Positions 7,921-16,363 of a stretch of DNA of 64,000 nucleotides are shown one piece after another. Position numbers and translations under genes: made by a program. The notes beneath the pieces are model-generated. The model ran no database searches. It was not told where the DNA came from and was given only the letters and a program-made list of their open reading frames with translations. Every line of letters begins with the position of its first letter. Position 1 is the first letter of the stretch. This stretch comes from RFSX01 sp964591455 (GTDB lineage: Bacteria > Bacteroidota > Bacteroidia > Chitinophagales > Saprospiraceae), in the NCBI GenBank assembly GCA_964591455.1, contig CAZQDZ010000024.1:4423-68422 (forward strand), given 5' to 3'.

Positions 7921-10239
7921 CTAAGATCTCACTTTCAATCCTATATAAAAAGTCCTTGGCTGTGCTGGTCCATACACAAAATTGCTATCTCGATTCTTTC
8001 CAATATCGAAGTCATTTTGGTAATCATTAAGGATATTTCTTATACCGCCGTAAAGCTCTAGGTTATTACCGAGCTTCTCTAGCTTAAGATTGTAGGCTAA
8101 CCGTAAGCTTAATTCAGAAAAAGTTTCTGTGGTGATAATCTCGTCACGAAGTTGATTGGGAGCTCCTGCAAAATGAGGGACTTTCATAGTCCCAGTGTAA
8201 ATATAGTTTAAGGCGGCGTTCCATTGCTTATTTGGCGTAAGCGTAAGTATCGCATAACCATAATCGTTAGGTGTGCGGACAAATTCTCTAAGTCCTTCTA
8301 GTTCGTTTATGTATTGAACTGGTGAATCAAATTGACTTGTCTGGAGGGTGAAGCCACTTTCGAGTTGAATTTTTCGGTTGTAGTTGGCTCTTAGTTCTAA
8401 GGTGACACCTTGGACTGTGGCACCATCGCCATTCTGCTTTTCGAACAATTCTCCAAACGCATCCTCCCCCACAGGCTGAAGGACAAACGCCTTTTCTAAT
8501 CTATTGTGAAATCCTTCTAAGGTAAAGCCTGCAACCCAATCCTCTGTCACCTTATCATAATTAATAGAGGCACTATAGCTCTTAGAATTCTCTTCTAGAA
8601 GATCTGGGGAAAGCGCTACTCTCGAAATACCTCCTCCCGCAAAAGCGATATGTAAATCAGTGTCAAAGGCTTGTGGTGCTCTGAATCCAGTTCCATAATT
8701 GACTCGGAACTGCGTGGTCGATCCTAATTTGTACAGTATAGATGCTCGAGGACTGAATAAGACTTTGTCTAGCAAATTGTGCTTATCCATTCTTACCCCA
8801 GATAGAATATTTACCTGAGGTAATATCTCCCAGTCACTTTGTATAAAGACACCTAGATTTCTGGTTGTCTGATCTATCAGATAGTTATAAGCAGGAATAT
8901 CATCTAGAACCGAGTCATAGACATATTCCGTACCCACAGTTAGAATATTCTCACCGAAAATAAATGACTTCAAGGCATGATTAAGCTGGATACCAACATT
9001 ATAGGTGCTTACATCTGATGTACCATAGGGTGGATTGGCTATAAAACTATCGAACGCTTCAGTACCCTCATCTGGTTGTATGCCTGTATAATGTGTACGG
9101 TCTGTATTTTGCCATGCGGCATAGCTTATGAGAGAACTATTGCCATGATTAAAATTGATTTGATAATCAGCACTACCCAGCCATACACTGGTATTTCTTT
9201 CTTCTGACTGTAGCGTCAGATGTGCGGGAATGTCCGTTCTCATTTCTCCACCTAGTCGATATTCATTGATGTTACTTAGGCTGAATTCCAATTTTTGATT
9301 GTCACTAGGAAGAAAAAAGAAATTCGTTCCTAGTGATGTATTACTTAGCAGTGGTATTTCAGAGAAGTTATCTGCGTTGGCATCATAGAATCCCCGGTTC
9401 CTATGGTTCATAAAAAATGAAATACCGGATCGACTGTTCTCAGATACAAGAGTCGCATTGCCACTAAGTATGTTGTCACCAGTCTGTCCTTCTATGTTTT
9501 GGTAGGTATAGTCGAGTTCATAACTATTGTCTGTAGGTATTTTAGTTAAGACATTGACCGTACCTCCGATAGCACTGGACCCATATAGAGATGAACCACC
9601 ACCACGGACAACTTCTATTTTGTCTATCATATTTGCAGGTAGTTGTTCTAGTCCATACAATCCCGTTAGTGGACTAAAAATCGGTCTACCATTAATAAGT
9701 ATCTGAGAATAGCCTCCAGCCAATCCATTCATACGAAGTTGGGTATAGTTACAGGTCTGGCAGTCGGTCTCTACTCTAAGTCCTGGTTGGAATTTGAGGC
9801 CTTCTGAAAGGTTACACGCTTGCACATTATCCAAAGTCTTACTGTCCACAACATTGACAATGATTGGTGAAGAGGATTGTCTTTTGAAGGTCTTCGTGCC
9901 TGTAACGACGACTTCATCTATCTGAAATTTCGACGGCTTAAGATTTATTGATAAGGCTTTGCTGGGCCCTTTTTCACTGATACTTATTTCAGTGGTTTGG
10001 TCCTCATAACCAAGGTAGGTTGCCGTGATGTGATAGGTTCCTACGGGAATATCATGCAATGTATAATGTCCTTCAGAATCAGTAGTCGTACCCAGACTCA
10101 GAGAATCAATGTATAACTGGGCATAGGCTACGGGTTGACCATCTCCTGTTAGATAACCGGACACAGTGCCAGTTTGTGCGGATGCCACTCCTAGTGTTAT
10201 TGATAATAGGGTAAAGACTAATTCGATTCTAAGACGCAT
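7921..10239 (-). CDS. TonB-dependent outer-membrane receptor, probably for metal uptake
   Basis: 772 residues. A signal peptide (MRLRIELVFTLLSITLGVASAQ) is followed by a carboxypeptidase-like regulatory/CNA-B-type domain (about 25-110), a plug (IDEVVVTGTKTFKRQSSSP; VRGGGSSLYGSSAIGGTVNV) and a 22-strand-type barrel ending in the aromatic-rich RTFYIGLKVRS. The plug contains DCQTCN, a cysteine pair seen in a Bacteroidota receptor subgroup. It is divergent from a DtxR/MntR-like regulator with a matching inverted repeat in its promoter, so iron or manganese control, and metal or metal-complex import, is the natural inference. The substrate cannot be fixed from sequence. Confidence 0.9.
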   Translation of the reverse strand: MRLRIELVFTLLSITLGVASAQTGTVSGYLTGDGQPVAYAQLYIDSLSLGTTTDSEGHYTLHDIPVGTYHITATYLGYEDQTTEISISEKGPSKALSINLKPSKFQIDEVVVTGTKTFKRQSSSPIIVNVVDSKTLDNVQACNLSEGLKFQPGLRVETDCQTCNYTQLRMNGLAGGYSQILINGRPIFSPLTGLYGLEQLPANMIDKIEVVRGGGSSLYGSSAIGGTVNVLTKIPTDNSYELDYTYQNIEGQTGDNILSGNATLVSENSRSGISFFMNHRNRGFYDANADNFSEIPLLSNTSLGTNFFFLPSDNQKLEFSLSNINEYRLGGEMRTDIPAHLTLQSEERNTSVWLGSADYQINFNHGNSSLISYAAWQNTDRTHYTGIQPDEGTEAFDSFIANPPYGTSDVSTYNVGIQLNHALKSFIFGENILTVGTEYVYDSVLDDIPAYNYLIDQTTRNLGVFIQSDWEILPQVNILSGVRMDKHNLLDKVLFSPRASILYKLGSTTQFRVNYGTGFRAPQAFDTDLHIAFAGGGISRVALSPDLLEENSKSYSASINYDKVTEDWVAGFTLEGFHNRLEKAFVLQPVGEDAFGELFEKQNGDGATVQGVTLELRANYNRKIQLESGFTLQTSQFDSPVQYINELEGLREFVRTPNDYGYAILTLTPNKQWNAALNYIYTGTMKVPHFAGAPNQLRDEIITTETFSELSLRLAYNLKLEKLGNNLELYGGIRNILNDYQNDFDIGKNRDSNFVYGPAQPRTFYIGLKVRS

Positions 10240-10270
10240 TCATTCCAATTTCGACTACTAAAATACAAAA

Positions 10271-10286
10271 GTTAGACATACCTAAC
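10271..10286. promoter_or_regulatory. DtxR/MntR-type operator in the receptor promoter
   Basis: GTTAGACATACCTAAC is an inverted repeat (GTTAG ... CTAAC) similar to operators of DtxR-family regulators. On the minus strand it lies between a TTG (-33-like) and TATTTTAG (-7-like, one mismatch to TAnnTTTG) about 20 bases apart. A bound repressor would block receptor transcription. The regulator gene starts 38 bases to the right, so autoregulation is possible. Confidence 0.6.
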
Positions 10287-10323
10287 AATAGAATTAGACA
10301 ATTCTCTATATCTTTATAGGGAA

Positions 10324-10989
10324 ATGAGCAAACACAACACCCAAACCAAGGAAAATTATATCAAGGCCCTGTATTTCTTGCATCTTGAAAATGAAGAAAT
10401 CTCCTTGTCTAATCTGGGGAAAGCACTCAATGTAAGTAAGCCCACAGCAAATGATATGATTAAAAAGCTGCAGGCAAATGGGATAGTGGTTTCAGAGAGA
10501 TACAAGCCAATTAGAATTACTGAAAAGGGAAAAAGGAATGCAGCATCTATTATTAGAAAGCACAGATTGTCTGAGATGTTTTTATCTCAAATCATGGAAT
10601 TTGGATGGGAAGAAGTTCATGAGATAGCAGAAGAATTAGAACATATAAAGACAGAAAAATTCTTCGACAGAATGGATGAGCTATTGGGCTTTCCATCAGT
10701 AGACCCACACGGCTCACCTATACCCGACAAAGAAGGCAACTTCAATAGGCCTAATTACATGCCTCTATCGAAAGTACCTGTAGAGTCCACAGTCATTGTC
10801 AAAGCACTCCAGAAAAGCTCTACTGATTTTCTCTTGTTTCTCAATAAGAAATCTATCCAACTAGGTACACACATCAAGGTATTGCACATCGAAAGTTTTG
10901 ATAAAAGTTATACGGTATCTTACGATGATTTGTCTGATGTAGTCTTGAGCCAATCGATATGTGAGAAGCTGTTGGTGGAGTTAGTTTAA
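10324..10989 (+). CDS. DtxR/MntR-family metal-dependent transcriptional regulator
   Basis: 221 residues. Residues 1-65 form a winged helix (TKENYIKALYFL; ISLSNLGKALNVSKPTANDMIKKLQ as the recognition helix-turn-helix). About 70-140 form the metal-binding/dimerisation domain with the family motif HRLSEMFL, then EVHEIAEELEHI and FPSVDPHGSPIP. About 150-221 are an SH3-like FeoA-type tail. Known for the family: Fe2+ or Mn2+ acts as co-repressor. It is divergent from the TonB receptor with an inverted-repeat operator between them, so it very probably controls that receptor. Confidence 0.92.
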   Translation: MSKHNTQTKENYIKALYFLHLENEEISLSNLGKALNVSKPTANDMIKKLQANGIVVSERYKPIRITEKGKRNAASIIRKHRLSEMFLSQIMEFGWEEVHEIAEELEHIKTEKFFDRMDELLGFPSVDPHGSPIPDKEGNFNRPNYMPLSKVPVESTVIVKALQKSSTDFLLFLNKKSIQLGTHIKVLHIESFDKSYTVSYDDLSDVVLSQSICEKLLVELV

Positions 10990-11063
10990 TGAGGTGGCAT
11001 AAGTTTGTTTTTTAGATTTAATAAATGGTTTGGTGTTGTTTGTGATTAGCTAGTTATAGACGA

Positions 11064-12167
11064 TTACATTTCCATCCATTCTAAGGGTGGTTGTCCAGCT
11101 CTGGAACGTTCTATAAGTAATTTGAAATGTGATTGGATTGCTGACCAAATGCTAGGTTGTGGAAAAGTCGCTACCTTAAATTTGTCACTGATAATTCTAA
11201 TACGTTCCGTTATTGCTGGATAATGCACATGCGATACATATGGAAACAAGTGATGGGTCAGATGATGATTGAACCCACCATATAGAGCAGTAACCAATTT
11301 GTTCTTTGTAGAAAAATCTGAAGTTGTCAGGAATTGGTGGCGCACCCAACTGTGATTAATTCTGCCGTTTTCATCTGGCTCTGGAAAGTGAGAGTGTTCA
11401 CCGACATGCGTCGAAACCAAAGCAAATGTTACCGTGACACTGGAGATAATATTTCCTATAACAAAAGCTAATATTATATCCGTCCAGTCAAATGGACATA
11501 CCATAATCGGTATAATAATCATTCGACTTATGTATAAAATCTTTGCTCCAAAGAACTTCAAGTCACTTGAGCGCAAATTCTTAGTTGTTACTTTCCTTAG
11601 TTTTTTATAATCGATAAAGTCCCTGTAACAAAACCATACTAAGGTATAAATGCAATATAGAAGAGGCATATACAAATGTTGGAATTTGTGAAATCGCCTG
11701 TGCACGTCTTGTGGAAATATTCTTACAATATCTGATTGTTGTAATTCGAGGTCTACCTTATATACATTAGTATGCGCATGATGCGAATGCACGTGCTTGT
11801 ATACCCATACTTGACTGCTAGCGCCTAGAAAATCAAATATTTTCACCCATAAACTATTCCATGGTTTGCTTCTGCAAAAAATATTATGGGCCGCCTCATG
11901 TCCTATGTTCAAAGCCAGGAAAACAGTTAATGGTCCCATAAGAACATAGCAGAGAATCAATGAAGTCAAGGATTCTGAAGCAAAAATCAATGAATAGCAT
12001 AGTAAATAAGCTTTAAATAATAGGGTAGCTTTTAAATGCAATTGCCAGTTCCCAATCTTGTCCTTATTGCTGTTTGTGTCAAAGTATTCTTTGACGCTTT
12101 CATTCATGGCTTTTAGAAAAGCTTCATCACCCTGACTGTATGAGAGTTTACTTTTCATAGTTTCCAT
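11064..12167 (-). CDS. Membrane fatty acid desaturase (acyl-CoA/acyl-lipid desaturase type)
   Basis: 367 residues, integral membrane di-iron enzyme. The three histidine boxes are present: HEAAH (about 90-94), HSHHAH (about 127-132) and HHLTHHLFP (about 301-309), with hydrophobic spans before and between them. The spacing and the QxxHH-like third box with H at its start resemble the front-end/linoleoyl-CoA desaturase branch; no cytochrome b5 domain is fused. It introduces a double bond in a fatty acyl chain, needing electrons from a partner not encoded here. Its start overlaps the upstream GNAT-like gene by 20 bases (or 11 if ATG 12158 is used), so the two are co-translated. Confidence 0.9.
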   Translation of the reverse strand: METMKSKLSYSQGDEAFLKAMNESVKEYFDTNSNKDKIGNWQLHLKATLLFKAYLLCYSLIFASESLTSLILCYVLMGPLTVFLALNIGHEAAHNIFCRSKPWNSLWVKIFDFLGASSQVWVYKHVHSHHAHTNVYKVDLELQQSDIVRIFPQDVHRRFHKFQHLYMPLLYCIYTLVWFCYRDFIDYKKLRKVTTKNLRSSDLKFFGAKILYISRMIIIPIMVCPFDWTDIILAFVIGNIISSVTVTFALVSTHVGEHSHFPEPDENGRINHSWVRHQFLTTSDFSTKNKLVTALYGGFNHHLTHHLFPYVSHVHYPAITERIRIISDKFKVATFPQPSIWSAIQSHFKLLIERSRAGQPPLEWMEM

Positions 12168-12741
12168 ATTTTAAGAACCAGATATGTTGACCATTGCTTT
12201 CTGTTTCTGTATAGCATTTAAATCCTGCTCTAAGGTATATTGGAAGCATTCGTTGTACAGCGGTCTCTATATAAATCGGTAAGTTATTCATCTTACTTTC
12301 GACCTTAAGATATTCCATGGCTTCATATAGCCCTGCATAGGTTTGTCTCTTCTCCTTTCCTGCTAGAAACCACACATATAGATAATCGTTATCTCCTTGA
12401 CGTATGGCATGTGCAATTCTTATTGCATTGACAGTATTTATAGAGGCTAGGGTTTCTTTCAATCTGACAAGAGAAAAGTGATTGAGTAAAAGGTTTAGTT
12501 TTGCTTTAATTAGTTCCCAATTTTGTCCTTGATTACTTTGCTGATAAAAGAGTAACAAGGTAGATTCGTCTGTAGATAGAAATATCCTTCCGCATCTCTT
12601 CACATGAGTATAGATGTACTCAAAAAAGGCTCTTAAGTGGATAGGTCTTCTAGACCTTAGCATGTTTTGAATGCGCTCATTTTGCGCAAAGGATTGCATC
12701 AGCATGTTGACAATCTGATGTCTGTGGATTGTAGTTGTCAT
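12148..12741 (-). CDS. GNAT-like acetyltransferase domain protein
   Basis: 197 residues, no signal. The C-terminal half looks like an N-acetyltransferase fold: YLYVWFLAGKEKRQTYAGLYEAMEYL, then NNLPIYIETAVQRMLPIYLRAGFKCY, the typical beta5-alpha4-beta6 segment (YxxxGF). The N-terminal third (FFEYIYTHVKRCGRIFLSTDES) is helical. It is tightly coupled to the desaturase and may act on the same lipid or on a membrane-linked substrate; that is inference. The acetyl-CoA loop (Q/RxxGxG/A) is not clear, so activity is uncertain. Confidence 0.65.
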   Translation of the reverse strand: MTTTIHRHQIVNMLMQSFAQNERIQNMLRSRRPIHLRAFFEYIYTHVKRCGRIFLSTDESTLLLFYQQSNQGQNWELIKAKLNLLLNHFSLVRLKETLASINTVNAIRIAHAIRQGDNDYLYVWFLAGKEKRQTYAGLYEAMEYLKVESKMNNLPIYIETAVQRMLPIYLRAGFKCYTETESNGQHIWFLKYGNYEK

Positions 12742-12944
12742 AATGTTTTCAGATTTAATTTGTTATTAATTAGATAGTCATCAAATCATGTTTTGTATCA
12801 GTAACTAGCTGTCATCTTTATCATTCATAGTTCTCAAATTTAGGAGACGACTATTCTGAGATTTATAAAAAATCAGGCATTAATACCTATAATGGATAAT
12901 TTGAAAAGTAATTTTGAGCGCAAGCGACACATTTTGCCTATATT

Positions 12945-12970
12945 AGGTAATTACTTGGCGTGAATTACCT
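12945..12970. promoter_or_regulatory. Inverted repeat just upstream of the HTH gene
   Basis: AGGTAATT (12945-12952) and AATTACCT (12963-12970) form a perfect 8-bp inverted repeat with a 10-base spacer, ending 3 bases before the HTH gene's ATG. Its position suits autoregulation. A closely similar element occurs on the other strand at 45087-45117. Confidence 0.5.
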
Positions 12971-12973
12971 GAT

Positions 12974-13975
12974 ATGGATATTAACAAAATCATTTCCTTA
13001 GAAAAGCCAGACAAGAAGCCTGTAGACCTAGTCATGTCAATATTAGGACTGACTAAGAGTGGTGCTTACAAAAAACTTAATGGTTCTTCTAAGTTCAGCG
13101 TGGAAGAGGTGATTACTATATTTAATAAACTCGATATATCTTTTGACCAGTATTTTCTGTCTGGCCAGAAAGAGATGAAAAACTATTCCTTTTCTACGGA
13201 TACGATCAAGTACAGGCCAAGAACTTATAGCGAATTCTGGACCCAGATCAGCCTTCATTTGGGCCAGCTTGTCCAGGACACCAATGCCGCAGCCATTTAT
13301 TTGGCTAATGAGATTCCAATCTTCTATTACCTTCAATTTCCGAAACTGATGGCATTTAAATTGTTTGTTTGGGATAAAACCAATTGGAACATATCAGCTG
13401 ATAATGACCATTTTTCTTTTAATCTCATCTACGACATTCCTTCATTGAAAGAGATTACACAGAAAGTTCTGGACATCTATCTCTCATATCCTAGTATCGA
13501 ATTATGGAATCCAAATATGTTTGCTTTGACCATGATGCAATTGTCCTATTATACCAGGGCTGGTGTCTTCAAATCTGCTGATATTATTAGGGAGATTATC
13601 GGTGACCTGGACAAGTTAATGGTGTTCATGAAGAAGAACTGTGAAAGTGGTAAGAAATCTTTTTTTGGACAAGAGTCCAGTAATAATGACGTGGAAATTT
13701 ATCTCAACGAATTGGTATTTAATTCCGAAATGATTTTTATAAAAAGTGACAATCAAAAAAGTCTCTACAATAAATACGATACACCAAACTATATTTTCTC
13801 AGACGACCAGCGAGTATGCAATCACATAGAATCGTGGCTTGATAGAATCATAAGCAAGTCTACGCTAATCAGTACAAGAGGCAAGCGCGATAGGGATCTA
13901 TTTTTTAAGAATGCATTTGATGATTTGGATATTTTTCAAGAAAGAACAGAGGGAATGATAAAGACATATTTTTAG
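12974..13975 (+). CDS. Predicted HTH transcriptional regulator with unknown C-terminal domain
   Basis: 333 residues. Residues about 15-65 have an HTH-XRE/BetR-like pattern (DLVMSILGLTKSGAYKKLNG, then FSVEEVITIFNKLDISFDQYF). The rest is mainly helical, with no known motif and no membrane segment. It is divergent from the GNAT-desaturase pair with 232 bases between, so regulation of membrane-lipid genes is a reasonable inference. An inverted repeat immediately upstream suggests autoregulation. I do not recognise the C-terminal family; it may sense a ligand. Confidence 0.65.
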   Translation: MDINKIISLEKPDKKPVDLVMSILGLTKSGAYKKLNGSSKFSVEEVITIFNKLDISFDQYFLSGQKEMKNYSFSTDTIKYRPRTYSEFWTQISLHLGQLVQDTNAAAIYLANEIPIFYYLQFPKLMAFKLFVWDKTNWNISADNDHFSFNLIYDIPSLKEITQKVLDIYLSYPSIELWNPNMFALTMMQLSYYTRAGVFKSADIIREIIGDLDKLMVFMKKNCESGKKSFFGQESSNNDVEIYLNELVFNSEMIFIKSDNQKSLYNKYDTPNYIFSDDQRVCNHIESWLDRIISKSTLISTRGKRDRDLFFKNAFDDLDIFQERTEGMIKTYF

Positions 13976-14010
13976 CAAGCACATTTCAATCTATTAACAG
14001 GCCTCTACTC

Positions 14011-14754
14011 TTATTTTCGGTATAGCTTACTTCTTCCCAGTCCCCATTTATTGAGTCTATGCAAGACTGAAACACCGAGAACACCTAGACCATACTTTAT
14101 GCTTCGTGGCAGATTGATAGAAGAGGCCTCTTCAAAATATTTAGTAGGACAAGTCACTTCCCCTATATCATATCCAGCGTAAATAATCTGAGACAGCATT
14201 TGATTATCAAAGACAAAGTCATCAGAGTTAGAATTGAAATTGATGCCAAGAAGTACTTCTTTACTAAAGGCCCGATAGCCTGTATGATATTCAGATAATT
14301 TATAAGAGACCAAGATGTTTTGAGCCAAAGTAAGGAAACGATTGGCAATGTATTTATAGATAGGCATTCCTCCTTTTAGGGCCCCTTTGCCTAGAATTCT
14401 AGACCCTAATACAACAGGGTAGAGGTCTTCTCCTATTATATTGACCATAGAAGGAATAAGTTTAGGCGTATACTGGTAATCAGGATGGAGCATAATTATA
14501 ATATCTGCCCCGATTTCTAAGGCTTTGTTATATAGAGATTTTTGATTTCCGCCATATCCTTTATTCTCACGATGGCTGATTATATACTGTACACCAATCT
14601 GTTCTGCGACCTCTATCGTATTATCCTTGCTTGCATCATCACATAGGATGATATCGTCTACCAAGTCCAAGGGAATTTCATTGTAGGTCTTCTCCAGAGT
14701 AGCTGAGGCATTGTAAGCCGGCATAACCACAGCCACACGTTTTCCTTTATACAT
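14011..14754 (-). CDS. Family 2 glycosyltransferase (dolichol-phosphate mannose synthase-like)
   Basis: 247 residues. A GT-A fold is visible: VAVVMPAYNASATLEKTYNEIP, the nucleotide-sugar-binding DDIILCDDASKDNT, ENKGYGGNQKSLYNKAL, the metal-binding MLHPDYQYTP (DxD replaced by HPDYQ, as in related enzymes), then HTGYRAFSKEVL and DDFVFDNQMLSQIIYAGYDIGEVTCPTKY as acceptor-side elements. There is no C-terminal membrane pair, so it is a soluble DPM1-like or YfdH-like enzyme. It probably transfers a sugar to a lipid carrier or a surface glycan. It stands alone between the HTH gene and the restriction-modification pair. Confidence 0.9.
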   Translation of the reverse strand: MYKGKRVAVVMPAYNASATLEKTYNEIPLDLVDDIILCDDASKDNTIEVAEQIGVQYIISHRENKGYGGNQKSLYNKALEIGADIIIMLHPDYQYTPKLIPSMVNIIGEDLYPVVLGSRILGKGALKGGMPIYKYIANRFLTLAQNILVSYKLSEYHTGYRAFSKEVLLGINFNSNSDDFVFDNQMLSQIIYAGYDIGEVTCPTKYFEEASSINLPRSIKYGLGVLGVSVLHRLNKWGLGRSKLYRK

Positions 14755-14768
14755 TCGCTAACTTTGTA

Positions 14769-14776
14769 CAAAGATA
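14769..14776 (-). promoter_or_regulatory. Putative -7 box of the glycosyltransferase gene
   Basis: Minus-strand TATCTTTG is an exact match to TAnnTTTG, 14 bases upstream of the ATG. The -33 position is weak (TTC instead of TTG). Confidence 0.4.
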
Positions 14777-14823
14777 GCTGTTCTGTATAGAATTGAAGAT
14801 ACACTAATAACAAGTTGCGAGTA

Positions 14824-16308
14824 TTAAAAGTCAAAAACACCAGTCTGAAGAATTGAATTGCCTAAACTTTGAATAACTGGAACAGAAACACTATTCCCTA
14901 TTAACTTCATCCATTTAGACCTACTTTCTTGAAGCTTATAATTTGAAGGAAATCCTTGAATCTTACATGCTTCAGATTTAGAAATTTTTCTGAACTTTTG
15001 TTTTCTGTAGATTTGATCTATAAAGCACGCTTTGTATTCTTCAAGATTTTCAAATTCTACATTCTCAGTGGCAACATAGTCATTTGTATCACTTGCAACC
15101 AATGTTGAAAAGACATCAGATAGAGGAAGATAAATTCGATTTATTCCATTTATCCCAGATGATATCTTAGAGTTCTTGAATTCATACCTTATTTCTGAGG
15201 GTGATATAATGTTCTTAACTTGTAAACTTTCAAGAACATTCGTGAACTTAACACCATTAGAAACTAAGCTTTTATTCATTAAAACAAGATTGTCTAAGTG
15301 AATCTCAGATCCATGCTTGTAAGACAATACAATTTCTTCCTTTGGAGATAAGTTTTGGACTAGCCTATCCCTAATATTGAATGCGTAGTTAACTTTTTTA
15401 AGAATTCCCATGGACACAAGCTGGTCAAGAGTGCTCTGTTTTACTGTGGAATCTAATGATTGAAGCTGACTTAATGAAAGCGGATTACCATCTCTTGGTC
15501 CGAATACTTTTTTTCTTCGATTCCTCAATATCAAATAACATAGTTTTTCTTGCTCCTTAGTTACTTTATTTAAATCCCATGAATGGACTGTAGAATGTCC
15601 ATTTCTAATATCGTTGAAAAGGAAAAAGTCATTTACTTCATCAACTTTCTGAAATCGAGTCCTTGCCATAGGTACAACCTTACCAAAAAGTTTATTTTTT
15701 TCGAATTTTCGCTTACTATAGTTATTAACCTCTATATTATCTAATACTTGATACAGTTTTTTGCTTGAAGGTTTGGTAGAGGGTAAATTAAACTTTTCAA
15801 AGTGCTTTTTATTTTTAAATCCGACTATGTAAACCCTAATTCTATTTTGAACCACTCCATAATCATAAGAATTGATTACATGTGCTACGGCATGATATCC
15901 TGAATTTTTAATTCTTCGCAGGATGTATTTTAATGCCTCCTTGTTTCTTGGATCAGCGAGGCCTTTAACATTCTCAAAAATAAAAGCCTTAGGTCTAGAC
16001 TTATTCAATAGATAGATAGTATCATTCCACAACTGACCTCTATCATCATCGAAACCAAGATTTTTCCCAGCAATAGACCAACTTTGACAAGGAACACCTG
16101 CAGTCAATAAGTCATGCTTAGGCAAGGAATCAATTTTAGTGATATCTCCTAAGTTATTGTAGGATTCCAAAGGAAGATTTGCACAATAAGCACTTATAGC
16201 ATTCGGAGCTATTTCGCTGAACGCTAAGCATTCACCACCATTCTTCGCCAAACCAAGGTGAAACCCCCCTATACCTGCAAAAAGGTCAATAAATGTAAAC
16301 TTTGCCAA
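14824..16308 (-). CDS. Type II DNA (cytosine-5) methyltransferase
   Basis: 494 residues. The m5C motifs are in the usual order: FIDLFAGIGGFHLGL (I), GVPCQSWSIAG with catalytic C74 (IV), FENVKGL (VI), VVQNRIRVYIVGF (VIII), and near the C-terminus KIQGFP and LIGNSVSVPVIQSLG (IX-X). Between motifs VIII and IX lies a long insert, about 200 residues, whose middle (KEQEKLCYLILRNRRKKVFG to LDQLVSMGILKKV) looks like a winged helix and serves as or adds to the target-recognition region. It faces the nuclease gene across 55 bases and would protect the host from it. The stretch is visibly more AT-rich than neighbours, which suggests acquisition by transfer. Confidence 0.95.
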   Translation of the reverse strand: MAKFTFIDLFAGIGGFHLGLAKNGGECLAFSEIAPNAISAYCANLPLESYNNLGDITKIDSLPKHDLLTAGVPCQSWSIAGKNLGFDDDRGQLWNDTIYLLNKSRPKAFIFENVKGLADPRNKEALKYILRRIKNSGYHAVAHVINSYDYGVVQNRIRVYIVGFKNKKHFEKFNLPSTKPSSKKLYQVLDNIEVNNYSKRKFEKNKLFGKVVPMARTRFQKVDEVNDFFLFNDIRNGHSTVHSWDLNKVTKEQEKLCYLILRNRRKKVFGPRDGNPLSLSQLQSLDSTVKQSTLDQLVSMGILKKVNYAFNIRDRLVQNLSPKEEIVLSYKHGSEIHLDNLVLMNKSLVSNGVKFTNVLESLQVKNIISPSEIRYEFKNSKISSGINGINRIYLPLSDVFSTLVASDTNDYVATENVEFENLEEYKACFIDQIYRKQKFRKISKSEACKIQGFPSNYKLQESRSKWMKLIGNSVSVPVIQSLGNSILQTGVFDF

Positions 16309-16363
16309 TGCTTTAAGTGTATTTTGCTAAAATATAAGAATCAATGTAATACAACTGCACGAT

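Noticed and set aside
7845..8030. Short plus-strand open frame near the receptor 3' end
   Set aside because: GTG start, no protein-like composition, most of it antisense to the receptor gene.
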